From Intrasporangium oryzae NRRL B-24470 (GTDB lineage: Bacteria > Actinomycetota > Actinomycetes > Actinomycetales > Dermatophilaceae): 64,000 bases of DNA. The translations under genes were made by a program, and so were the position numbers. This document shows positions 36,109 through 44,561 of the stretch, piece after piece. The notes under the pieces were generated by a model that was not told the DNA's origin, ran no database searches, and was given only the letters and a program-made list of their open reading frames with translations. The stretch is from NCBI RefSeq assembly GCF_000576595.1, contig NZ_AWSA01000014.1, forward strand, positions 1 to 64,000, in the 5' to 3' direction. Positions within the stretch are counted from its first letter, which is position 1; each line of letters opens with the position of its first letter.

Positions 36109-37236
36109 GTGACCACCGCTCCTCCCCGCGCCCGACGGGTCCGGCAGCGATCGGCAGTGCAGCCGGCGCACGGACGACGGCACAACCTGTCGCTCGTCCT
36201 CCAGTCGCTGTACTCGACCGGCGCCATGAGCAGGGCCGACCTCGCCCGAGAGCTCGGCCTCACCAAGGTGACCGTGTCGGACCTCGTCAGCCAGCTCCTC
36301 GAGAGCGGCCACGCCGTGGAGCTCGGGCCGTCCGAGGTCGTCCGGCCCGGCAAGCCCGCCACCCTCGTCGACGTCAACCGCACGGGCCTGCAGATCATCG
36401 GGGTGGATCTCACCGCCCACGAGGTGCTCCTGGCCGCGGTGCTCGACCTCGACGGCAACATCCTCGCCCGCGCCGAACGCTCGATCGGCGACGAGCGCGG
36501 CAAGCAGATCCTCGACACGCTCCTCGACCTCGTCCACGAGATCGTCGGCGCCGCAACCGCCCCCCTCCTCGGCGTCGGCGTCGGCACGCCCGGTCTCGTC
36601 GGCCCCGGTGGCGTCGTCAGCACGGCGCCCAACCTCGGCTGGACCGACGTCCCGCTCCGCGACCTGCTCGCCGAAGCGACACAGCTCCCCGTGTTCGTCT
36701 GCAACGACGCCGACGCCGCCGTCCACGCCCACTACACGCTCGGGGACGGTGGCGACGACCTCCTCCTCGTCAAGATCGGCCGCGGTGTCGGCTGCGGTCT
36801 CATCGTCGGCGGTCAGCGCGTCCGCGGCGCGCACTTCGCCGCCGGTGAGATCGGACACGTCACGGTCGGCACCGACGGCGGGGCGCCGTGCCGATGCGGC
36901 AAGGTCGGCTGCCTCGAGACCTGGCTCTCGGCTCCCAACCTCGAGAAGGCCCTCGCCGGCGCGACCGACGACGCCCCGCTGCGAGAGGCCGGGGAGCGGC
37001 TCGGGATCGCCCTCGCTCCCGTCGTCGGCGTCCTCGACCTGTCCGAGGTCGTCCTCAGCGGGCCCGAGCACCTCCTCGGCGATGCCCTCCTTCGCGCCGT
37101 CGACGAGACCCTGCGCGCTCGCACCCTCGCCCGCCCCGCCGAGGACCTCGTCGTACGGCTCGCCTCCGACTCCACCGACATCGTCCTGCGGGGCGCCTCG
37201 GTGCTCGTCCTCTGGGACCAGCTCGGGGTCGCCTGA
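36109..37236 (+). CDS. ROK family transcriptional repressor
   Basis: A 375-residue NagC/XylR-type regulator. The N-terminal winged helix-turn-helix is at about residues 25-80 (MSRADLARELGLTKVTVSDL). It is followed by a ROK sugar-binding domain with VGVGTPGLVGP, CNDADAAVHAH and the zinc motif CRCGKVGCLE. The N-terminus is positively charged. GTG 36109 directly follows a 27-bp palindrome and has no ribosome binding site, so translation is probably leaderless. It heads the GlcNAc-type cluster, and the palindrome suggests autorepression; the inducer is probably GlcNAc or GlcNAc-6-phosphate, by analogy with NagC. Confidence 0.9.
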   Translation: MTTAPPRARRVRQRSAVQPAHGRRHNLSLVLQSLYSTGAMSRADLARELGLTKVTVSDLVSQLLESGHAVELGPSEVVRPGKPATLVDVNRTGLQIIGVDLTAHEVLLAAVLDLDGNILARAERSIGDERGKQILDTLLDLVHEIVGAATAPLLGVGVGTPGLVGPGGVVSTAPNLGWTDVPLRDLLAEATQLPVFVCNDADAAVHAHYTLGDGGDDLLLVKIGRGVGCGLIVGGQRVRGAHFAAGEIGHVTVGTDGGAPCRCGKVGCLETWLSAPNLEKALAGATDDAPLREAGERLGIALAPVVGVLDLSEVVLSGPEHLLGDALLRAVDETLRARTLARPAEDLVVRLASDSTDIVLRGASVLVLWDQLGVA

Positions 37237-37470
37237 GCCGGCCCGGCGGCATATGCCGTGCTGGCCCACGTCCCAGACAGCCCACACCACCTGGGCGAAC
37301 CACCCGAAACCCGCCAAACCCACCAGACGCACGAAACCCATCAGACGCACGAAACGCACGAGAACGACGACACCCAGACAGACCACGCACCATCACGCGC
37401 AGCACCCGGTCCATCCGGCTCATCACGCAACTCGGTCCGCGGCCCGCGGCCACGTGAAAGGAAACCAGCA

Positions 37471-38826
37471 ATGAAGAAGACCCTTGGCCTGGCCGTGGCC
37501 ACCACGACGGCCCTGCTGCTCACCGCCTGTGGCGGTGGTGGCACGACAGCGTCGCCGGGCGCGTCGCCGTCGAAGGCCGACAACTCCAAGCGCACGATCA
37601 CCCTGTGGCTTGCCGGCAGCGACACACCCCAGGAGCTGCGGACCTACCTTCAGGACACCTTCAAGACGAAGACCGGGGCCACCCTCAAGATCGAGGAGCA
37701 GGCCTGGCCCGACCTCGTCACCAAGCTGACCACGGCGCTCCCCGACCCCAAGAACACCCCTGACGTCGTCGAGCTCGGTAACACGCAGTCGCCGACGTTC
37801 ACCAACGTCGGCGCGTTCTCCGACATCTCGGACATGTACGACGAGCTCGGCGGGTCCAAGCTGCTCCCGTCGTTCGTCGACGCCGGCAGCGTCGACGGCA
37901 AGAAGTACGCCCTTCCCTACTACTTCGGCTCGCGCTACATGTTCGCCCGCGCCGACCTGTGGAAGGAGGCCGGCGTCGCGACCCCGAAGACGCTCGACGA
38001 GTTCAACACGGCCGTCAAGACGATCACCGCGAAGAACCCGCGCAACATCAAGAACTTCTCGGGCTTCTTCATCGGCGGCCAGGACTGGCGCAACGGCATC
38101 TCGTGGATCTTCGCCAACGGCGGTGACCTGGCCAAGAAGGAGAACGGCCAGTGGGTCTCCACGCTGTCGGACCCCAACACGGTCAAGGGTCTCCAGCAGC
38201 TGCAGGACCTCTACCGCAACGCGTCCAAGGCGCCGGCGGACGCCAAGGACGTCACGCCGTGGCTCTACGTCAACGACTCCGACGAGATCCTCGACGACAA
38301 GCAGCAGGTGACCGGCAAGACGTCCCTCGCCGCCGCGACGATCATGGCCCCGGGCTGGGCCCACTGGTCGATCGGTGACCTCAAGACGAAGGACGGCAAG
38401 AAGGTCCGCGAGTGGAACCCGGCGAAGTTCACGGCGTTCGTGCTCCCGGGCAACGACGGCAAGCCGGCCCCGGTCTTCGCCGGCGGCTCCAACATCGCGA
38501 TCTCCAAGGCGAGCCAGAACCAGGACCTCGCCCGCGAGCTCATGAAGATCATCTTCTCGGGTGACTACCAGCAGAAGCTCGGCGGTGCCGGCCTCGGCCC
38601 GGCAAACTCCGACTACGTCAGCTCGCTCGGCTCGGACGAGTTCGCCAAGGCCCTCATCGCCTCGGCCTCCAACTCCAAGCTGACGCCCGCTGCGCCGGGC
38701 TGGGCCGCGGTCGAGTCCGCCCAGGTCATGGAGGAGTTCTTCGGCAAGATCCGCGATGCGGCCGACCTCACGGCCCTCGCCAAGGCGTACGACGCCAAGA
38801 TCACGCCGATGCTCAACATGAAGTGA
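37471..38826 (+). CDS. ABC transporter sugar-binding lipoprotein (GlcNAc operon)
   Basis: A 451-residue extracellular solute-binding protein with a lipoprotein signal (KKTLGLAVATTTALLLTAC, Cys near residue 20). Binding lobes begin at KRTITLWLAGSDTPQE and include ALPYYFGSRYMFARADLWKEAGV. It resembles the NgcE/DasA-type proteins for GlcNAc and chitobiose; ligand assignment is from the operon. ATG 37471 follows AAAGGAAA. The 234-bp leader is A/C-rich with two near-identical CAGACGCACGAAAC copies and holds the palindrome CGGCATATGCCG at 37247-37258. No copy of the ROK palindrome is visible directly upstream. Confidence 0.9.
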   Translation: MKKTLGLAVATTTALLLTACGGGGTTASPGASPSKADNSKRTITLWLAGSDTPQELRTYLQDTFKTKTGATLKIEEQAWPDLVTKLTTALPDPKNTPDVVELGNTQSPTFTNVGAFSDISDMYDELGGSKLLPSFVDAGSVDGKKYALPYYFGSRYMFARADLWKEAGVATPKTLDEFNTAVKTITAKNPRNIKNFSGFFIGGQDWRNGISWIFANGGDLAKKENGQWVSTLSDPNTVKGLQQLQDLYRNASKAPADAKDVTPWLYVNDSDEILDDKQQVTGKTSLAAATIMAPGWAHWSIGDLKTKDGKKVREWNPAKFTAFVLPGNDGKPAPVFAGGSNIAISKASQNQDLARELMKIIFSGDYQQKLGGAGLGPANSDYVSSLGSDEFAKALIASASNSKLTPAAPGWAAVESAQVMEEFFGKIRDAADLTALAKAYDAKITPMLNMK

Positions 38827-38881
38827 CCCGCGACGGTCTGCGGTAAGCATGCAGCACGCTCTCGCAACACCCTGAGGTACA

Positions 38882-38934
38882 CCGTGCCGTGAGGCACGGC
38901 CCGGCGGTCGGGCGATCCCCGTCCGGCCGCCGGG
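38882..38934 (+). promoter_or_regulatory. Intercistronic hairpins between binding protein and permease
   Basis: Two adjacent inverted repeats: CCGTGCC/GGCACGG (38882-38888 with 38893-38899) and CCCGGCGG/CCGCCGGG (38900-38907 with 38927-38934). They occupy the same operon position as the hairpin at 27982-28020, so both sugar operons place structure between the binding protein and the permeases. Confidence 0.6.
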
Positions 38935-38958
38935 CACCCCTTGCTCGAAAGGCCCCCC

Positions 38959-39951
38959 ATGTCAGCCCCCCAACCGGTCATCGTGACCGACGAGCCGGCC
39001 ACGGGCTCCGGTTCCGGTGGCCCCCGAGCCGAGTCCCCCGCACCGGCCGCCCTCCCCGCCCGCGCCAAGCGCCGAGGCCGCAGGGTCCCCCTCCTCCTCA
39101 TCGTCCCGACCCTCGCCCTGCTCGTCGTCGCCCTCGGCTACCCCGTCTGCTGGCAGCTCGCCACGAGCTTCAAGCACTTCGGGATGCTCCAGCAGTTCGG
39201 CCAGCCCCCGGAGTGGGTCGGCCTCGACAACTACAAGGCGATCGTCACCGACCCCGACCTCTGGGCCGTCGTCGCCCGGTCGATCGCCTTCTGTCTCGTC
39301 AGCGCCCTCACGACCGTCGCCATCGGCGGTGGGCTCGCGCTGCTGATGCAGGCCGTCGGCCGCGTCACCCGCATCATCCTCCAGCTCGCGCTCCTCCTCG
39401 CCTGGGCCATGCCGGTCGTCGCCTCGATGACCGTCTGGGTCTGGCTCGTCGACTGGCGGCGCGGCCTGCTCAACTGGCTCCTCGTCCGGCTCGGCGTCGA
39501 CGCCGAGGGCCACAACTGGCTCGCCGAGCCGCTCTCGTTCTTCGTCGTCGCGGCGGTCATCGTCGTCTGGATGAGCGTCCCGTTCGTCGCCCTGTCGATC
39601 TATGCGGGCCTGACCCAGGTCTCGACCGAGGTCCTCGAGGCGGCCCAGATCGACGGCGCGGGCGGCTGGCAGCGGCTCCGCTACATCATCGTGCCGCTCA
39701 TCGCCCCCGTCCTGTCCATCGTCCTGCTCCTCCAGCTCATCTGGGACCTGCGGGTCTTCACGCAGATCAAGATCCTCCAGGACGCGGGTGGTGTCGCGAA
39801 CGAGACCGACCTGCTCGGCACGTTCGTCTACCGGCTGGGCACCGGTGCAGGGGACTTCGGAACGGCGAGCGCCGTGTCGGTGTTCATGCTCGCCCTCACG
39901 GTGGCCCTCAGCTGGTACTACGTCCGCTCGATCATGAAGGAGGAGTCCTGA
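38959..39951 (+). CDS. Sugar ABC transporter permease (MalF-like)
   Basis: A 330-residue permease with a cytosolic N-terminal extension of about 40 residues, six helices (from VPLLLIVPTLALLVVALGYP) and the EAA loop LEAAQIDGAGGWQRLRYIIV. It pairs with the next gene product to import N-acetylglucosamine or chitooligosaccharides. ATG 38959 follows GAAAGG. Its stop overlaps the next ATG (TGATG). Confidence 0.92.
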   Translation: MSAPQPVIVTDEPATGSGSGGPRAESPAPAALPARAKRRGRRVPLLLIVPTLALLVVALGYPVCWQLATSFKHFGMLQQFGQPPEWVGLDNYKAIVTDPDLWAVVARSIAFCLVSALTTVAIGGGLALLMQAVGRVTRIILQLALLLAWAMPVVASMTVWVWLVDWRRGLLNWLLVRLGVDAEGHNWLAEPLSFFVVAAVIVVWMSVPFVALSIYAGLTQVSTEVLEAAQIDGAGGWQRLRYIIVPLIAPVLSIVLLLQLIWDLRVFTQIKILQDAGGVANETDLLGTFVYRLGTGAGDFGTASAVSVFMLALTVALSWYYVRSIMKEES

Positions 39952-40790
39952 TGCGCGCCAAGACCGTGCGGACCGGGCTGCTCACCGCCCTCGCCATCGT
40001 TCTCGCCCTCGCCTGGGCCTTCCCCGTCTATTGGATGGTCAACTCCTCGCTGCTGCCGAACGTCGCGCTGCAGTCGACGACCCCGACCTTCCTGCCTTTC
40101 GGGGGCTCGTTCGACAACTTCCGGGCCGTCATCTCCGACCCCGGCTTCCTCAGCGCGATCGGCATCTCGCTCGCCGTCACGCTCACGACCGTCGCGGCGG
40201 CGCTCTTCATCGCCTTCCTCGGGGCGCTCGCGATCAGCCGGTTCCGCTTCCGGGGCCGGAGGTCGTTCATCCTCGCGCTGCTCCTCATCCAGATGCTGCC
40301 CGCCGAGGGCCTGTTCATCGCGCAGTACAAGATGATGAGCTCGCTCGGCCTGCTCAACAACGTCATCGGCCTGGCGATCCTCTACACCGCGGCCGTCGTG
40401 CCCTTCACCGTCTGGATGCTGCGCGGCTTCGTCGCGGGCGTCCCGGTCGAGCTCGAGGAGGCCGCCATGGTCGACGGGCTCTCCCGCACCCAGGCCTTCC
40501 TGCGCATCACCTTCCCGCTCCTCGCCCCCGGCCTCGTCGCCTCCGGTGTGTACGCCTTCCTCCAGGCGTGGAACGAGTTCACCGTCGCCCTCGTGGTCAT
40601 GACCGAGCAGCAGGCGCGGACCCTGCCGCTGTGGCTGCGTGGCTTCGTCCAGGCGAGCGCGACCCGCGAGACCGACTGGGGCCAGGTCATGGCCGCCTCG
40701 ACGCTCGTCGCCGTCCCCGTCATCATCTTCTTCCTCGTCGTGCAGGGCCGGATGAGCAGTGGGCTCGTCGGCGGGGCGGTGAAGGGCTGA
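39951..40790 (+). CDS. Carbohydrate ABC transporter permease (MalG-like)
   Basis: A 279-residue permease with six predicted helices and the EAA loop LEEAAMVDGLSRTQAFLRIT. The C-terminal GRMSSGLVGGAVKG matches the MalG class, as in the beta-glucoside operon. ATG 39951 follows AAGGAGGAG and overlaps the upstream stop. No ATPase is encoded in the cluster, so a shared MsiK-type ATPase is expected. Confidence 0.93.
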   Translation: MRAKTVRTGLLTALAIVLALAWAFPVYWMVNSSLLPNVALQSTTPTFLPFGGSFDNFRAVISDPGFLSAIGISLAVTLTTVAAALFIAFLGALAISRFRFRGRRSFILALLLIQMLPAEGLFIAQYKMMSSLGLLNNVIGLAILYTAAVVPFTVWMLRGFVAGVPVELEEAAMVDGLSRTQAFLRITFPLLAPGLVASGVYAFLQAWNEFTVALVVMTEQQARTLPLWLRGFVQASATRETDWGQVMAASTLVAVPVIIFFLVVQGRMSSGLVGGAVKG

Positions 40791-40791
40791 C

Positions 40792-42231
40792 ATGACGACT
40801 CACCAAGAGGCGCTGCGGCGCCTCGTCCTCGGCACGCTCATGCCCGGATTCATCGGCACGACCGTCCCCGACTGGATCACGCGGGAGTATGCCGCTGGGC
40901 TCGCCTCCGTCTGCCTGTACGGCACCAACGTGGCCGGGCCGGGCCAGCTCGCTCAGCTGTGCGCCGAGCTGCGGGACGCGGCGCCGAACCTGATCCTCAC
41001 CGTCGACGAGGAGGGTGGCGACGTCACCCGCCTGCACTACCCGACCGGCTCGCCCCAGCCCGGTAACGCCCTCCTCGGCCGGATCGATGACACCGCGCTG
41101 ACGCGGGAGTCCGCGGCGACCATCGGACGTGAGCTCACGGCATACGGCATCAACCTCGACCTCGCCCCGGTGGTCGACGTGAACTCGGCCGACGAGAACC
41201 CCGTCATCGGGGTGCGGAGCTTCGGCGCCGACGCGGCCCACGTCGCGCGGCACACGGCGGCCTGGATCGAGGGGATGCAGTCGGCCGGGGTGGCGGCGTG
41301 CGCGAAGCACTTCCCCGGCCACGGCGACACCGTCACCGACTCGCACCTCGGACTGCCCCGGGTCGACGCGCCGCGCGAGGTGGTCGAAGCGCGAGAGCTC
41401 GAGCCGTTCCGGGCCGCCATTGCTGCGGGTACGGCCTGTGTCATGACCTCCCACGTCCTCGTCTCGTCGATCGACCCGGACCGGCCGTCGACGTTCTCGC
41501 CGGTGCTCCTCGAGGAGGTCCTGCGGGGACAGCTCGGGTTCCGCGGGGTCATCGTCACCGATGCCCTCGACATGGCCGGCGCCTCGGCGATCACCGGCAT
41601 CCCCGAGGCGGCCGTCCGGGCACTGGCCGCCGGGTGCGACCTGCTCTGTCTCGGCTCGGAGACCTCCGAGGTCCTCTTCACCGAGGTCGTCGAGGCGATC
41701 CTGACCGCCGTCGAGTCGGGCCGGCTGCCCCGGGAGCGGGTCGAGCACGCAGCGCACCGCGTCGCCCTCCTCTCGGGCCTGTTCCCCCCGCCGCTCGAGG
41801 GCTCACCCAGCGAGGGCGCCTTCGCGCAGGCGGAGGCGCTCGCGGGCTGGTTCCACCTCGAGGCTGCGGCGCGCGAGTGGATCGCCGACGCGGCGGCTCC
41901 GGCGATCGTCCAGGTCGACACCCTGGCCAACCTCGCCGTCGGTCACGTCGCGTGGGGTCCGGAGGCGGCCGGGCTGACCGTGCCCGAGGCAGACGTGCCC
42001 GCGGCAGCCAAGGTCGCCGTCGCGGCCCGCGACCTGTCCGCTGACCACCCGGCCTGGCGGACGGCCGAGCGCATGCGTGCCGCTGGACACCGGACGATCG
42101 TCGTCGAGTGCGGCTGGCCGCGCGGCGGCGCCGACCTCGTGACGTACGGCGGCTCGCTGGTCGTCGGTCAGCAGCTCGGCCGCCTCCTCGGCCTGGGCGA
42201 TCATCCTGCGGGCGGGGTGGACGCGGGATGA
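40792..42231 (+). CDS. GH3 family beta-N-acetylglucosaminidase (NagZ-like)
   Basis: A 479-residue GH3 enzyme. The NagZ signature KHFPGHGDT continues to DSHLGLP with the catalytic Asp/His pair; the nucleophile Asp is in VTDALDMAG, and LTVDEEGGDVTRL is the substrate loop. It lacks a signal peptide, so it cleaves imported chitooligosaccharides or wall-derived GlcNAc glycosides in the cytosol. Some actinobacterial GH3 enzymes of this type are phosphorylases (Nag3 of Cellulomonas fimi), and the sequence alone does not decide. A C-terminal domain of about 120 residues follows the barrel. It starts 1 bp after the permease stop and overlaps the ROK kinase by ATGA. It carries one window motif (40887). 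Confidence 0.88.
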   Translation: MTTHQEALRRLVLGTLMPGFIGTTVPDWITREYAAGLASVCLYGTNVAGPGQLAQLCAELRDAAPNLILTVDEEGGDVTRLHYPTGSPQPGNALLGRIDDTALTRESAATIGRELTAYGINLDLAPVVDVNSADENPVIGVRSFGADAAHVARHTAAWIEGMQSAGVAACAKHFPGHGDTVTDSHLGLPRVDAPREVVEARELEPFRAAIAAGTACVMTSHVLVSSIDPDRPSTFSPVLLEEVLRGQLGFRGVIVTDALDMAGASAITGIPEAAVRALAAGCDLLCLGSETSEVLFTEVVEAILTAVESGRLPRERVEHAAHRVALLSGLFPPPLEGSPSEGAFAQAEALAGWFHLEAAAREWIADAAAPAIVQVDTLANLAVGHVAWGPEAAGLTVPEADVPAAAKVAVAARDLSADHPAWRTAERMRAAGHRTIVVECGWPRGGADLVTYGGSLVVGQQLGRLLGLGDHPAGGVDAG

Positions 42232-43292
42232 GGCTCGGCATCGACATCGGCGGCACGAAGACCGCCGTCGTCGCGGTCCGCGACGACCACTCCGGGTCCG
42301 CGCAGGACGGGGTCGCGGCGCTCCGGACCGCTCCGTCGGGCCACGGGCCCGTGGGCGTCGTCGACGTCGTCCGGTTCCTCGCCCTCGAGGTGGCGGCCGC
42401 AGTCGGCGGGCTCGACCACATCACGACCGTCGGCGCCTGCATGCCCGGTCTCGTCGACATCGGGAGCGGCGTCGTGCACCACGCCGTCAACCTCGGCGTG
42501 GAGGAGCTCGCGCTGGGCCGCGCGCTCGAGGACGTCCTCGGGCGGGCCGTTGCCGTCGAGAACGACGTCAAGGCCGCCGCGATCGGCGCCGCCCGGATCG
42601 TCCGACCCCGGCCCGGCGAGCGCCTCGCCTACCTCAACCTCGGGACCGGACTGGCGTCGGCGGTCGTCGTCGACGGCCAGGTCGTGCGGGGCCTCCACGG
42701 GGTGGCGGGAGAGATCGGGCACCTGCCGGTCGGGGGGGACGTGGTCTGCTCGTGCGGCCAGGTGGGCTGTCTCGAGACGGTCGCCTCGGGGTCGACGATG
42801 GCGCGCATGTGGCCGGCCGGGGAAAGGCTGCTTCCGGACCCGTTCGCCTCGGCGAAGGTCGGGGACGGCGCCGCCGCTGCCGCCGTCGACGTGCTCTGCA
42901 GCGGCGTCGGGCTCGCCATCCAGCTGCTCGTCCTCGCCTCGGGCGCGGAGCGGGTCGTCATCGGCGGCGGGCTGGCCGCGTTGGGTGCCCCGCTGCACGC
43001 CGGGATCCTCGCCGACCTCGAGCGGCGGGCCTCCTCGGCGCGAGTCGTCGCGTCGCTCGGGCTCGCCGACCGGTTCGAGCTGCTCCCGTCGGCCGTTCCG
43101 GTCGCGGCGCTCGGGGCGGCCTGGCTGCCCGACTCGCCCGCGTGGGTCGGTGCCGACCATCGAGGTGGCGCGATCGCCGAGGTCCGCGACCGAAAGGGGG
43201 CCGACCAGGTCCGCGTCGGTATGCTCGACGGATCGGTCGATGGGTCGCGCGACCGCACTCTCGCAGAGACGCTCGAGGGAAAGGCCGGCTGA
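42228..43292 (+). CDS. ROK family N-acetylglucosamine kinase
   Basis: A 354-residue ROK sugar kinase with the phosphate-1 motif GIDIGGTKTAVV, catalytic Asp in AVENDVKAAAIG and the zinc motif CSCGQVGCLE. In this operon it would phosphorylate GlcNAc to GlcNAc-6-phosphate. Unlike the regulator at 36109 it has no helix-turn-helix, and the protein starts right at the kinase fold. The last 40 residues (from about 315) are not conserved ROK sequence. ATG 42228 overlaps the GH3 stop (ATGA), and its own stop overlaps the nagB start (TGATG). Confidence 0.87.
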   Translation: MRLGIDIGGTKTAVVAVRDDHSGSAQDGVAALRTAPSGHGPVGVVDVVRFLALEVAAAVGGLDHITTVGACMPGLVDIGSGVVHHAVNLGVEELALGRALEDVLGRAVAVENDVKAAAIGAARIVRPRPGERLAYLNLGTGLASAVVVDGQVVRGLHGVAGEIGHLPVGGDVVCSCGQVGCLETVASGSTMARMWPAGERLLPDPFASAKVGDGAAAAAVDVLCSGVGLAIQLLVLASGAERVVIGGGLAALGAPLHAGILADLERRASSARVVASLGLADRFELLPSAVPVAALGAAWLPDSPAWVGADHRGGAIAEVRDRKGADQVRVGMLDGSVDGSRDRTLAETLEGKAG

Positions 43293-44077
43293 TGGAGGTC
43301 TTCGTCACGGCAGGTCCCGAGGAGGCGGCGCGCCGGGCTGCGCGGGTCGTCATCGAGGCGGTGGCCGAGTCGGTCGCGGCCGGGCGAGCGCCCGTCGTCG
43401 GGCTGGCGACCGGAAGCTCGCCGCTCGGCCTCTATAAGGAGCTGGCGCTCGCGGTCGACCGCGGTCAGGTCGACTTCTCGGAGGCGTACGGCTTCGCCCT
43501 CGACGAGTACGTCGGGCTCCCCGCCGGCCACCCCGAGTCCTACCGCGAGGTCCTCGTCGCAGAGGTATGCCGTCGGGTCGGGCTCGCCCCGGAGCGCCTC
43601 CACGTGCCGGACGGGTCCGGGCGGAACGAGTCCGAGCTCGCTGCCGGAGCCGCGCGCTATGAGGAGTTGATCCGGGGTGTCGGTGGCATCGACGTCCAGA
43701 TCCTCGGGATCGGCAGGAACGGCCACATCGGCTTCAACGAGCCGGGCTCGTCGCTGACGTCGCGGACCCGGGTCAAGCGCCTGTCCTCGCGAACCCGGGC
43801 CGACAACGCCCGCTTCTTCGAGTCGCTCGACGACGTGCCGACCCACTGCGTCACGCAGGGGCTCGGCACGGTCCTCGAGGCCCGACGCCTCCTCCTCGTC
43901 GCGACCGGCGCGTCGAAGGCCCCTGCTGTCGCGGCCGCCGTCGAGGGACCGCTCACGGCGTCGTGCCCGGGCTCGGTGCTCCAGTTCCACGCCGATGCGC
44001 TCGTCGTCGTGGACGAGGCGGCCGCCGCTGGCCTTCGCAACCGCGAGTACTACGACGAGTCGGCAGCCGGTCTCTGA
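43292..44077 (+). CDS. nagB: Glucosamine-6-phosphate deaminase
   Basis: A 261-residue enzyme converting glucosamine-6-phosphate to fructose-6-phosphate and ammonia. The P-loop-like GLATGSSPLGLYKEL, catalytic Asp71 in FALDEYVG, and GIGRNGHIGFNEP with His145 and Glu150 are present. The usual allosteric regions are less clear. It is the last gene of the GlcNAc operon and overlaps the kinase stop. The deacetylase NagA that should make its substrate is not in the window. Confidence 0.93.
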   Translation: MEVFVTAGPEEAARRAARVVIEAVAESVAAGRAPVVGLATGSSPLGLYKELALAVDRGQVDFSEAYGFALDEYVGLPAGHPESYREVLVAEVCRRVGLAPERLHVPDGSGRNESELAAGAARYEELIRGVGGIDVQILGIGRNGHIGFNEPGSSLTSRTRVKRLSSRTRADNARFFESLDDVPTHCVTQGLGTVLEARRLLLVATGASKAPAVAAAVEGPLTASCPGSVLQFHADALVVVDEAAAAGLRNREYYDESAAGL

Positions 44078-44081
44078 CCCG

Positions 44082-44101
44082 CTCCGGGCAGGGGCCCGGA
44101 G
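44082..44101 (+). terminator. Short hairpin after nagB
   Basis: CTCCGGG (44082-44088) and CCCGGAG (44095-44101) with the loop CAGGGG, 5 bp after the nagB stop. No U-tract, so efficiency is uncertain. Confidence 0.45.
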
Positions 44102-44256
44102 GATGTGCCTGCGGGGTGGCTCGACCGGCCATGACGACGCGCGCGGTCGGGTCTCGGCGACCGCGGATCCGGGCGGTGACAGCGCGACCCCGCTCAGCGG
44201 CATACCCCCGGGTGTGTGGATGACGGGAACGTGACAGCACAGGCCTCGAGAACTTT

Positions 44257-44399
44257 CTGTCCACACCCGGTGGACGTGCGTTTGCGCACGTCAGCGGCCA
44301 CGCCGAGGCAGGAGCTCCGGAGGAAAGTCACCGTTGTGCACACACCTTGTCCACAGCTGTTGATGGCTTGTCCTCCGAGTTGTCCACGCGTTGTCCACA
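44257..44399 (+). promoter_or_regulatory. Cluster of DnaA-box-like 9-mers upstream of dnaB
   Basis: Two perfect TTGTCCACA boxes (44347-44355 and 44391-44399) and three 8/9 matches: CTGTCCACA 44257, TTGTGCACA 44334, TTGTCCACG 44380. Weaker sites are at 44368 and, reversed, at 44215. All the good ones face the same way. TTGTCCACA is the actinobacterial DnaA-box consensus. The 484-bp spacer between nagB and dnaB holds no gene. A DnaA-controlled dnaB promoter or a DnaA-titrating site are the likely roles; see the matching finding. Confidence 0.65.
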
Positions 44400-44561
44400 G
44401 GGGACGTTTGTCGCAGAGGCGGCCCGGCTCTAGGTTGGGGCGGTGCTCCCGGGTGGGGGTTCGGCGAGGAGGCCGGCAACGGCCTCCGGGGGCTGTTGTC
44501 GGTGGTCGCGAGTTCGATAGTTGCACCGAGGTAATTTCACACGATGGGGGGAGGCCGGGCC

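Noticed and set aside
44215-44399. The DnaA-box cluster considered as the chromosomal oriC.
   Set aside because: No dnaA, dnaN, recF, parA or gidB is adjacent and no AT-rich unwinding element is visible. Kept as a finding, not annotated as an origin.
44495-44530. A sequence with GAGTTCGATAG, considered as a tRNA T-arm.
   Set aside because: No matching D-arm, anticodon stem or acceptor stem could be paired around it.
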